Of a stretch of DNA of 64,000 bases, positions 55,004-64,000 are shown one piece after another. The stretch is from Fragilaria radians. Its lineage: Eukaryota > Bacillariophyta > Fragilariophyceae > Fragilariales > Fragilariaceae. Below the pieces are notes generated by a model, which ran no database searches, had not been told where the DNA came from, and saw only the letters and a list, made by a program, of their open reading frames with translations. Made by a program: the position numbers and the translations under genes. The DNA is taken from the NCBI GenBank assembly GCA_900642245.1, contig CAAAJI010000069.1, positions 123,940 to 187,939 of the forward strand, written 5' to 3'. Position 1 is the first letter of the stretch, and each line of letters starts with the position of its first letter.

Positions 55004-55041
55004 CACTTTTCCGAGATGCGCACTTAAGCGAGAGATTACTG
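55004..55041. repeat. Probable right terminal repeat of the Tigger element
   Basis: Just after the transposase frame, GCGCAC occurs twice (at about 55001 and 55018), followed by TTAAGCGAGAGATTACTG and then TATA. Read from outside it starts CAGTAATCTCTCGCTTAAG, as expected for a pogo-type end (CAGT...) next to a TA target. The left partner was not found. Confidence 0.45.
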
Positions 55042-55694
55042 TATATAGATGACCGTGCAGGTGGAAAAGCGCTTAGAATTAAAAAATCGTTATTTCATTC
55101 AAAATTACTTCTCTCAAACTTAGATTGCTTATTTTGTAAATTATGATTTGCAATAGAATTTTTATTTTAGACAGAATTAACAAAGTTGATGACATTAAAT
55201 CAGAAAGGTTTTAGTGCAATAAATTGTTATTGTTGCTTACAATCATGAAGTGTTATAATTGTAGTTGACCAAGGGTAAGTCTAATTGGGATGTTACTGTT
55301 TCTGTTGTTAATGTCTGTAGCTACTAATGTTGTTATCGTAGATGTGATGCTGTTATCGAAGCAAAAATGACGCCAAATTTTTGTTGTTTTGAAGTCCATG
55401 TCACTGTCCTGTTCACTATTATGGATTTACGAGCATGGATTGAATGGATTTGCACATTGTCAACAAGGTTAAGTATTTGGTCAAAATGCACGTTTCGTTC
55501 TCCTGATAACATAATCAACCTTTGCTAATTTTTAATGACGTATAAAGTTTACAGGCTTTGAATAGTTTTTGATGATCCTGCGTGGCATGTCACACGCAAA
55601 GCAATTAAAGCAAAATATATCATTGAGCGAAATTTTGTGAATGGATTAAAATTATCGCACTCAGCGACGCGACGACATCAATGCCAAGCCGGAA
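55042..55694. other. Intergenic region
   Basis: It lies between the transposon end and the RING gene B 3' end. No supported feature is seen. Confidence 0.5.
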
Positions 55695-56879
55695 CTAAAC
55701 TGCAATGGACATCTCACTTTTCTGACGATGTTTGTCGAGCTCTTCCATGGACTCTTCAATCATTTTGTATGCGATGGGATCCCATAATCTTTGTCGGCAA
55801 TTTGGACAATCGTCGTGATTGTATTCTATCCATTCCATGATGCAACTTCGGTGATATACATGGGAACAAATTCCCACGATAACGTCGTCGCCTGTTGAGT
55901 ATAAAATATGTTCAAGATTTAGCGTGCAAAATTTGATCGAAGGAACGCATAGAAGCGAATATTCAAATGCAAAACACGTTCCTCACCTATTTCTTCTAGA
56001 CATATGGTGCATTCACGAATATTGAAATCATCAGTTGATGAAATATATCGCTTAGACTGTCGATCATATTTCAGAGCTCGTCTACTTGGCGGTCCTACGC
56101 GTTGCTCCTTCTTGTTCATGGAAGAAGTAGAAAAGTTAAGGGATATCAATTTTGAATTCTATTGAAATCTTCGTGATACGAACCTTGTAGTCTTGTTTTG
56201 GGAATAGGTTTTGAAGTACTCGTCTGCGCATTTCCGTGTTGACTTCATTTGATTGACCCTGATTTTGAAAATGTGGAACATGAACAGGTGGCGGAGTAGG
56301 CCTTGCAACAACGCCAGTTCCAAGTGGCCGGTTTCTAGTGACCGACTCCCGAATACGTCCATCATTTCTTGGACCTGGCACTTGAATCGGTCTATTGTCT
56401 AAACTGCGTTTACAGTTAAGGCAAATGGTACACAAGCAAATAACAGCCCAAATCAGGAAAATTGGGATGAATATAGATTCTGCACGAAACTCTTGAAGTT
56501 TTCTTGAGTGGGAAAAGTCTTGAGGCAAAGAAAGAGGGGAAATATTTGGAACCATAAAAATGGCGGTATAAAAAAAATTATACCAGGTTGATGATGTATT
56601 TCTATTGGGATTTTTGGCCAATAGAGATGTACCTTCGCTTCCCCTGGAAAAGAGAGAGACGGGATGCTTCCTCCTTAACGTATGTCGATGTTGACGAACG
56701 CATCCACATTCTTGAAATATTTGAGCACTCATGAGAATACAATCCTGCTCAGAGAGAAATTGGTCGCGAACTTGGCGGCTGTCTAGTGATCCACATGATA
56801 TTTTTAGAGAGTCTTTGAACGATACCACAGCATTAGGTTTTCCAACACTATAACCACTCCTACAAACCGAGCAACGCAT
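55695..56879 (-). CDS. RING-H2 transmembrane protein, paralogue B
   Basis: Three exons: 56879-56184, 56110-55987 and 55891-55695, with introns of 73 and 95 bp, giving 338 residues. It has the same plan as gene A: a start of MRCSVCRSGYSVGKPNAV, a single membrane segment (IFIPIFLIWAVICLCTICL), a Pro-rich linker (RPTPPPVHVPHFQNQG), the conserved RRRVLQNLFPKQ before intron 1 and a RING-H2 split after RECTICLEEIG by intron 2. The rest reads GDDVIVGICSHVYHRSC, then HDDCPNCRQRLWDP. Both intron positions and phases (0 and 1) match gene A. The acceptor of intron 1 could also be 3 bp later. It is a likely membrane E3 ligase. The tail after the RING (MEELDKHRQKSEM) is longer than in A. Confidence 0.85.
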
Positions 56880-57866
56880 AACAAATGATAATAGCTTGTT
56901 AGCAACTCGCTACGGTCGCAACGATCTGGCTCTAACGTGAGTTGGTAAACAATTTTGCGTAAATGCGTATGGACCCATCCACAGAAGAATGCTAACGAAC
57001 AACAATTGCTTGAAAATCTTTGGCAAAATATCTTCCTACGAAAACAGTGTACGTCCGATCTAGCCGTCGTCCGATTTCTTTTAACCGAAAATATTTTTTT
57101 AACCCCTAACCCCCCGGTCTGTAAAATCGATCGAGTACGAGTACGAGCACGAGTTCTGAACTCCCACCGTGCAAACTTTATAGTGATATTAAACTGCAAT
57201 TAAAATTAGATTTGCACTGATCATTAAGAGTATTAAAAACTGTGTTCCTTTGAAAATCAAGCAAACATCTTTCATGTTTATAGTGGTTCAATTCCATAAT
57301 CAATAATTGACTAACTTTGTCTTTGCTTTCAACGGTAATAATCATATGGATCAATAATATTGCAACTAATTTTAATGTCTTGGCTTGTTGGTGCGGGAAG
57401 CCGTTATCATTTACAAACAATTCACTGTATATAAACTTGACCTCCATAGCTGCTCTACCTTAAGGCTTTAGTAATGTCAATTGAGGCATTGTGCTGGGTG
57501 TCTTGGGATACTCAATAGAAGACTTTATTAAATCACGGTATTTTAACAAAAGGCTGAATTACCAACCAGAGATTGAGTTTTCCCGCTATATTTCTCAAGC
57601 ACCAGTAACATCAAGCATGCAATCACAAGTAATGCAATATCACATGCATTGTTAAATGGTAGCAAAGAAAATTTGTAAGTTGTGTAAACATTCTTAAGGA
57701 AAGCATTTTTCAGATATCATGAAAGCAATCTTGAGGCCTGCATATTGCTCGCTGTAGTCAACAATGCCAAAGGGACTGAAGGCCATGTTGAATCTGTCAT
57801 TCAGCCCAGCATTTGGCCGCTGATGGAATGTTTTGAGGAGAATTGATGCTTATAATTAAAATGCAA
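56880..57866. other. Intergenic region with telomere-like and GAGTAC repeats
   Basis: AACCCCTAACCCCCCGG lies at about 57100-57116, followed by a short run of GAGTAC/GAGCAC hexamers at about 57133-57151. No gene is supported. Confidence 0.4.
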
Positions 57867-59249
57867 TTAGGAGTTACAAGCTGGATTATTTTGAATGATT
57901 TTTAGGTACAATCGCAGTAGAATACCAAATGGACTATTTTCGTGATACACTCGATCTTCTAATTTGCATTCATTGTGTGTGTGCACAATTATGTGCTGTT
58001 GGTCATTGATTCCAAAGTATGGAGAATCATACCAAGTCTGTGAGGACGTGAGATTGGCTTGGCGCAAATCACTGTAAAATCTACAACCCCTCCGTAGTCC
58101 ACAGTCTTCATTGCATTCCGGTAATTCAAAGGATTCCCTAGGAAATACGCACACCATATCGACCTGATCCCTCTCTTGATTAAAAGCTCTCCAAAATTTA
58201 GGCTTTAATCCTGCGAAGCCATCGAAGGGACCGTAACGGTTCGATATAGCTGCTTCCTGAGTGATCTTGATAATAGCTTCACTACCTTTTTGAAACCGCA
58301 TAACAGCACCATTCATGAAGGCTCCATAAAGGTATCCAGCGAATTCCATACGGAATAAGGCATCGTAGTCTGATACAAATAACGAATCGACATCCACCCA
58401 CATGCCACCATACTTGTACAGCAGGATGAGTCGGTAAGCATCGGTAGTGTAGGAAATATCCGAGGCCAATTTGCCAGGAAGACCTTCCTGAATCCTAGAT
58501 TGTAATGGAGTATTTTCTGCCTCACGAGTAACATTAAATGGTAAGACTTGAATCTGACGGGGACATTTTGGCCAATTCGGGGGTGGAATCCAACTGTCGA
58601 ATAATTCTAATGGTAACCAAACTAGGATTTGGAGTTGGCTCCAGTCTTCCTTTATCGCCAGAGCACTTGCCACTGCGAACGATAAATCCTCAGATATACG
58701 ATTCGAATAGAAATGAACTAACTGATTAGGAAGTTCTGTGAAATTAATTGTGTAGTCAAACTGTACAGTGTTGATTGTCGGATCTGTAAAATTATTCGAT
58801 ATTTCTCCAAGATGTTGAAAAGCCTTATCCTCTAACCGTTTTATCATCCGATTGGCTGTGACAACACTTGTTTCGTCGGATTTAGAAAGGCTGAATTGTT
58901 CTGATCTTTCTAATATCTTACTGCAAGTCAGTTGGGTTGTTGATCCATCCGAATGCCAAATTGATTTATTGGCTGGTAATACCGTAGGATCCTCGCTGAG
59001 GTTGTCGATGGAATTGTTGCGATGAAAGTTTTCTGGAAATGTCAGCTGGCTGTTATAAACCTCTGTACTATATCCCGCATTTGATTGAAGGCTTTCTATG
59101 GATCGAAATTTCGTATCGGTATTGGTGATTGCACTGAAGGTAAAGAGAGTTACCAATGATAAAGTGGCTGTTGTGATTACACACGGCTTTCGTATCCAAT
59201 TGAAAAGGATACACTCACTCAAAGTGCGAAACGATGGAACTAATTTCAT
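57867..59249 (-). CDS. GT32-type glycosyltransferase, type II membrane protein
   Basis: A single-exon protein of 460 residues. A short cytoplasmic N-terminus is followed by a membrane anchor near residues 22-42 (KPCVITTATLSLVTLFTFSA), as in Golgi enzymes. The catalytic core contains SYTTDAYRLILLYKYGGMWV and then DVDSLF, which is the sugar-binding DXD block of Gly_transf_sug/GT32. YLYGAFMNGAVMRF and GPFDGFAGLKPKF follow. Several NxT/S sequons and a C-terminal Cys cluster (CNEDCGLRRGC) fit a lumenal domain. Relatives include alpha-1,4-galactosyl/GlcNAc transferases and mannosyltransferases such as Och1. The donor and acceptor cannot be told. Confidence 0.85.
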   Translation of the reverse strand: MKLVPSFRTLSECILFNWIRKPCVITTATLSLVTLFTFSAITNTDTKFRSIESLQSNAGYSTEVYNSQLTFPENFHRNNSIDNLSEDPTVLPANKSIWHSDGSTTQLTCSKILERSEQFSLSKSDETSVVTANRMIKRLEDKAFQHLGEISNNFTDPTINTVQFDYTINFTELPNQLVHFYSNRISEDLSFAVASALAIKEDWSQLQILVWLPLELFDSWIPPPNWPKCPRQIQVLPFNVTREAENTPLQSRIQEGLPGKLASDISYTTDAYRLILLYKYGGMWVDVDSLFVSDYDALFRMEFAGYLYGAFMNGAVMRFQKGSEAIIKITQEAAISNRYGPFDGFAGLKPKFWRAFNQERDQVDMVCVFPRESFELPECNEDCGLRRGCRFYSDLRQANLTSSQTWYDSPYFGINDQQHIIVHTHNECKLEDRVYHENSPFGILLRLYLKIIQNNPACNS

Positions 59250-59702
59250 CTTGTGAGAACTAATGATTTAGCGATTTGATTAATTGGAATCAATCGATCG
59301 GCATCGAAGAGACATTTTGAACTCAAGAGTTAAGACCCTTTTGGGTTGAAAAGAATTTTCTCTTCACTTTGTAGCAATATTCTTACTCACAATATCATTG
59401 GATAGATATGAGAGAGCGTAACATGCAAACACGAGGGTTGATCTCGTGGAAATACCTCACGAAGTTGAGGAGGACGTAATGATTGACTGAATAGCAGTAA
59501 CCAGCAACAGAAGCCGGTAGAATTTCAGGATTACCAATACTACCTGTTGAGTAACTCCTGTAAGAAAGGATCAATAACGTGTTATTCAAAAAATGTAATC
59601 TTCCTATGCGTATGAGTAGATATCCTATTTGATTAGATAATCCAATAAGACAAATAATGTGAAATTACAGCCTACGTTTCACTTTTAAAAAAGTCACAAT
59701 TC
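59250..59702. other. Intergenic region left of the Copia element
   Basis: It contains the promoter of the glycosyltransferase and possibly the 3' LTR of the Copia element at 59.7 kb. I could not find LTR ends. No gene is supported. Confidence 0.4.
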
Positions 59703-62345
59703 TTAATCTTGTAGAATCTTTAAGGCACTTTTTTCTCCCTCGTGATTGGTTATTCCTTTATCCCTAACACACTCCTGTGATCCCCTGGTAGTTTTCTGAG
59801 GGAGCATATGATTCATATTACTCATATCTTTGTTCTTTTTGTTCATGATTATGTCACGGTACTTTAAAGACCGAGCACCCTGTAGTGGCGTTGTACAGAA
59901 ATCTGCAATCATTTCTTCTGTTCTGCAAAAGTGCATAGTTAGCTCTCCACTCTGAATTCTATCCTTTAAAAAAAAAATCGCACATTCATGTGCTGGGTAC
60001 GCTTCCCACTTGATCCTTTCCCATTAGTCTCCAGTAGAATAGCACTTTGATTATCTTGATATACAATGTTGTTGTTGCCATCTACTCCCTGAGCGATTAG
60101 AAAATATCGTGTCCAGAGCACCTGTCCCATCACATCATTTACTGCCACAAGTTCTGCCTCCATGGCACTCCTTGTACTCAACTTTTGTCATGTTGATATG
60201 GAGTACATTGCCTCCTTGCCTAGGGTCATTGTTCCGCAAGTATGACCTTGCATGTGCATATGAGGCATCTATCCACCAGGTAATCAAACGTGGATTGTCA
60301 GCTTCTAAAGTTAGTATGATATCTGGCAAATTGCGCAAGTATTTCATCACACGACCTAACTTTTTATAATCATCAACATCTGGTCTTGTCACCCAAGTGC
60401 ACAAGAATGATACTGCAGTTTGTACAGTTTAGCTACTAATGTATGGAATAGATCAGATTGTTCCTTTGAGAGATATTCTGGATTCTGATTGTTGATTTGG
60501 AAGAAATGATTTCCACCTGGTGTGTTCTTTACTATGTAGTCCATCATTTTTATCATCACCTTTCCATTATCTGATAAATCAAGGGTCATCCCAAGATATT
60601 CATGTATTTTTCCACGATGTACCGTTAACGGAGCTTCTTTACCAAATACTATGGACAATTTGATTATCTTTGATCTGGGTTAATGTGCAACACTTTGAGG
60701 TTGTCCACATGCCAGACTATGGTACATTGCAAACCATCAATTATTTTGTTGGCAACACATTGATCATATGAGTTTATGCTGTACCCCAACTCCAGTAGTT
60801 GTACTGACATTTTTTTTCAAACAGCAATGCCGCTCTTAAAGTTCTGTACAGGGCCTTGTTTAATTTCACAAACAAAGATTTATTCTCTCAATTGTCTGAG
60901 ATAACATAGGTGGCGTATTTAGATGGCTCAATTTCTACCAGCATATCTACCATAATCCCGGTTATTTTCATGTATACCATCTCATCCATGTCTGCCTGCA
61001 TGAAAGCACTTGGTATGTCTACGTTTGCCACGTCACACCCTTCTTTGGCGTCCAGTACACTTGTTACTATGACTGACTGCAACCGTTGGTGAACTAGCAT
61101 CATCTTTACTATAGTATAGTTGTTGTTTTCTCCCATCAGCACATCATCTACCCTTAATGACCCCAGTGCGTTTTTGTTTCAGGAACATTAGAGATGGAAG
61201 GGTATTATGTCCTTCATCCTTTGTTAATTCACAATCCTAAATGTCACGTTTGTGTAATTGTAATAATTCTTTTCTGACTGCATCTGTGCCTTCTTTCCCA
61301 AAAAACCTTTACCCTTGCTTCAGACCATATTGAATTAGGGCTGTATGCTCAAGAGTAGCATGTAGGTGTGAGTAGTCACGGGGCTTATGGTGCCTTAGAT
61401 TGTACTCACTTGTTTGCTCCCTGTATTTATTGTCCATGGAGTTTATATCATCATTGATGTCATGTTCAATCTCATAGGCATCTTCAAAGATCTGTTGTGC
61501 ATTGTCAACATTCTCTTCAGCATTCTGATCAAGGATTTGCTCCTCTACTGCTGCAATGGTCTCCATTGTAATGCTTTCATCATCAATTTCTTGATTTTCA
61601 GGTTGAACTTCAAAATGTTCTCCCTCATTTTCTAGTTCATTATTATATTCCACTCTGAGATTACTTTTTGTATTGTCAGCAACAAGTTCATCTGCATTAT
61701 TAGGTTCAAAGTGTATTCCATTGATGTCAAAGTCTTGGTCTGGATGCCTCTGCTCTGTTCATTCAAAGACATTATCTGTGGACTCATGATCATTCTTGTC
61801 AGATATGTCAAGCTCGTTGACTGCCTTCTCATTTCTGCAAGCACCTTAACTCAATCTATAGCTTCTGTTGCCATTGGAAGCAGTGTCCATCGGTTGCAAA
61901 CAATTATCTTTCCTGTCCTCAAGCTATAGAAGATATATGAACCTTGTGCATTGCCTGTTGGTCTAAATACAATGGCTCCCACGGTACATGCTAACATTGA
62001 GTTGCTGTGTTCCTCATGAGTTTGCACATACTCACCAAACTCTAACTTACAGTGTTTATTGTAGTCAAAATGACATCCTGTAATGATTCTGCGTGCATAG
62101 TTGGCAAGCTGTTGAGCCAAAATGCGCAGTAATATACATGTCAATTCGCATCCACATGGGTATCTTTGTGATAGGCAAGTCGTTATACACGCATTGAACA
62201 CTTTCTTTCAATGTACAATAAATCTTTCTACCTCAGGGACATGTTCACCATGTGTAACTATGTTTAGAGATACATCTGCTGCGTTTCTAGCATCACGTCA
62301 TGATTCAAATTGTCTGTCCATTAAAAGATGAGTGACTTTGAATCC
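59703..62345 (-). mobile_element. Degenerate Copia-type retrotransposon (integrase to RNase H)
   Basis: Read on the minus strand from 62345: HGEHVPEVERFIVH (integrase core end, with stops), FDYNKHCKLEFGEYVQTHEE, GAIVFRPTGNAQGSYIFYSL, an acidic linker (61.3-61.9 kb), the reverse transcriptase with KEGCDVANVDIPSAFMQADM near 61.05 kb, HEYLGMTLDLSDNGKVMIKM, the RVMKYLRNLPDIILTLEADN block, and RNase H with SAMEAELVAVNDVMGQVLW, YQDNQSAILLETNGK and ADFCTTPLQGA. This order (integrase, RT, RNase H) defines Copia. Many stops and shifts interrupt it, the YxDD region of the RT is missing or broken, and gag is not seen. It is the longest retroelement remnant in the window. Flanking LTRs were not identified. 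Confidence 0.85.
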
Positions 62346-63252
62346 TCAGCCCTGATAAATGTTTGAAGCCTCTTGAATTGCCTTCAGTATTGCTTTGTTC
62401 TTCATATTGTCAACTTTTTTTCAAGTAGCAAATTGAATGTGTCTCGATGTTGTCACGAGGAATGCTATAATAAACATTATGTGTGCGGCAATGATTATGT
62501 TTTCATATCGTTTTAAGACAAAATCATGTCAAGATTGCACTTACTCAAGAGAACTTTCGAGAAAACTAATCACGGTTGTGAATAGCAAAGGGGAAATAAG
62601 CCAAGTATTTGGACAAGGTTGGTTCTGGGTTACATGATTCTTCTGCTGAAAACCCTTTCCTTAATTGTCTTCCTTTTTCTTTCTTTCATTCTATCCAGAG
62701 ACGCAGTGATTCCCTTTTGGTTGCCTTTGATCCAAGAATGTTCCTTACATGTGATCTTATTGTTGAAAGTTTTAGGCAATTCAAATAATTGTTGGCCCTC
62801 TTCGAATCGTAATAGAGTTTGTGAAGTCTATGTACACTTTAATTTGTATTGTAAACAATTAGATCAAACAAATTTCTAGAACTTTCTAAAAGTGCTGTAT
62901 CAACGAGATCAAAGTCTTGACATTACTTAACCTCGAAATCTGACATTGTTTTTGTTCTCTACTATCAACTCTCAAGAATGTAGCCATTGCATTAATTTTA
63001 GTCGGGGAATTGCATTTTAAGAATCAAAATCTAATTGGATATAGGGCTCCTAAGTTTAAACATAGTAACTAGACAAAAATGTTTAAGAAGGCAGAAGGCA
63101 CATTGAACCCATGACTCGAGAGTCAAATGATATGAAAATGCATTTACCTAAGCTGGAAATGTCACATACCTGATGTGTGTGATTGCAAGGCCTTTAGGTT
63201 AACACTTTATCGGAAAACCAATATCATCATCACCATTCCAACTTTCGAAAGT
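62346..63252. other. Intergenic region with a tRNA-like relic
   Basis: On the minus strand about 63165-63100 reads CCAGCTTAGGTAAATGC, later GAGTCATGGGTTCAATG, which resembles D-arm and T-arm sequence of a tRNA. The T-stem is broken and no acceptor stem pairs, so it is not called a tRNA. No gene is supported here. Confidence 0.3.
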
Positions 63253-64000
63253 TTACATATCAAGATTAAAATGTACGCGTTTCGCTGGTGGCTTTGCTAA
63301 CTTGCCTTTGGTGGGAGACATTGTCAGTTTAGATTTGATTGGTGCTGAGGTCATTTTTTTTCTCGTTGGCACCATAGAGAATTTCCGTCGCGTTGGCACC
63401 TTTGACAATTTACGTGGCGTTGGCACCATGGAGAATTTACGCCTTATGGGTCCTTTTGTAGCCTTGCGTACAGTCGGCGTCTTCGTTATCTTCGGTCTCC
63501 TAGGGGCACGTGTCGATGTATTTGCATTCTTGCTTTCGCGACATGTTTTCCCCTTTGGTGTAAGCATACAGTTTCCCTTAACCCCACGGCAATCCGTATC
63601 CGAGTTGCAAGTAACGATAGGAGAGTTTATCGGACGTGGTGGTGTCATCGAAATCCCACAGGACGATGGAGTGCCGTCTTTTCGTATACTCAAATCTGCA
63701 TAATCGATGGTACTGTCCTTGATTAAATGACACACTTCAATCGTTATTCCATGAGTTCCGTCGGGAAATTTCGATAGGATGGAGAACGTACTCCTTCCAG
63801 GTGATCCATCAATACCAGCTTGTAGAGTTGATTTGCTTGTTGATGTAGGAGCTTTTACAATTGTAACCATGTCTGCCATTTCATTTACTTGAGAATTATA
63901 CTTTTTTGACCTATTGTACACCAAATATAAGTCGCCAACACGGAGCACAACAGGTCCTTGTGTCAGAGTTACGTCTACAAATGCGGTTAGCTTTCCTCTC
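63253..64000 (-). CDS. Partial gene with basic Pro/Thr repeats, cut by the window edge
   Basis: The frame is open to the right edge, so the N-terminus is missing. At least 248 residues are visible. The first part (GKLTAFVDVTLTQGPVVLRV through KFPDGTHGITIEVC) looks like a beta-rich extracellular domain. A Cys-rich segment follows (CNSDTDCRGVKGNCMLTPKG), like a small disulphide module. The end has about seven imperfect basic repeats of 9-13 residues, with the core RRKFSMVPT or KLSKVPT, rich in Lys, Arg, Ser, Thr and Pro. Lys/Ser/Pro-rich tails are found in secreted diatom wall proteins such as silaffin-like polypeptides, but this resemblance is compositional only. No family is recognised. Confidence 0.6.
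   Translation of the reverse strand, partial: RGKLTAFVDVTLTQGPVVLRVGDLYLVYNRSKKYNSQVNEMADMVTIVKAPTSTSKSTLQAGIDGSPGRSTFSILSKFPDGTHGITIEVCHLIKDSTIDYADLSIRKDGTPSSCGISMTPPRPINSPIVTCNSDTDCRGVKGNCMLTPKGKTCRESKNANTSTRAPRRPKITKTPTVRKATKGPIRRKFSMVPTPRKLSKVPTRRKFSMVPTRKKMTSAPIKSKLTMSPTKGKLAKPPAKRVHFNLDM

Noticed and set aside
1..64000. CRISPR arrays, rRNA genes, bacterial operons or replication origins
   Set aside because: No regularly spaced short repeats, rRNA core sequences, tight gene strings or origin-like iterons were seen.

Overview
The window looks like nuclear DNA from a photosynthetic stramenopile, most probably a diatom with an AT-rich genome. The coding strand alternates, intergenic spacers are long, and introns are short (52-263 bp) with GT..AG ends. 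Several products start with an ER signal peptide followed by a plastid-entry motif around an AF or SF pair: the cyclophilin (SARAFAPP), the SAP-like/STI1 protein (GSAFVARP) and lumazine synthase (ATSFSP). Two proteins carry motifs I associate with diatom families: C2HC modules and GDW-AAA repeats. The organism assignment is an inference, because no search could be run.

Layout. 0.8-3.6 kb: a protein with four C2HC modules. 5.7-6.7 kb: a secretory tyrosine-phosphatase-like protein. 9.1-11.5 kb: a large unknown membrane protein. 13.2-15.5 kb: nested, decayed Copia-type retroelement pieces (gag, an LTR, two RNase H ends). 15.7-31.9 kb: a gene-rich block with a GapN-type aldehyde dehydrogenase, a plastid cyclophilin, a MinE homologue, a CLASP/TOG protein, RING-H2 gene A, a plastid SAP-like/STI1 protein and a rhomboid-like protein. 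32.4-35.5 kb: a second copy of the same LTR, a reverse transcriptase scrap and a decayed recombinase-like element. 35.8-36.6 kb: a coiled-coil plus fascin-like protein. 38.9-47.5 kb: housekeeping genes (Snf7/CHMP4-type ESCRT-III protein, SDR, lumazine synthase, D-2-hydroxyacid dehydrogenase, RuvBL1/pontin). 49.1-52.6 kb: a three-exon gene for a 1133-residue receptor-like membrane protein. 54.2-55.0 kb: the tail of a Tigger/pogo transposon. 55.7-59.2 kb: RING-H2 gene B and a GT32 glycosyltransferase. 59.7-62.3 kb: a degenerate Copia element on the minus strand. The right edge cuts through a gene with basic repeats.

There are no operons. Related jobs are scattered: plastid functions (cyclophilin, SAP-like/STI1, lumazine synthase), membrane and secretory functions (phosphatase, GT32, receptor-like protein, RING-TM proteins), and cell division or cytoskeleton (MinE, CLASP, ESCRT-III, fascin-like). 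Perfect TGACGTCA palindromes lie upstream of the SAP-like/STI1 gene and in the divergent lumazine synthase/dehydrogenase promoter, which hints at shared bZIP control. Exon structures were joined by hand from splice motifs, reading phase and protein-family continuity. Several genes open with a non-ATG codon in the longest frame, so I moved those starts to the first supported ATG.
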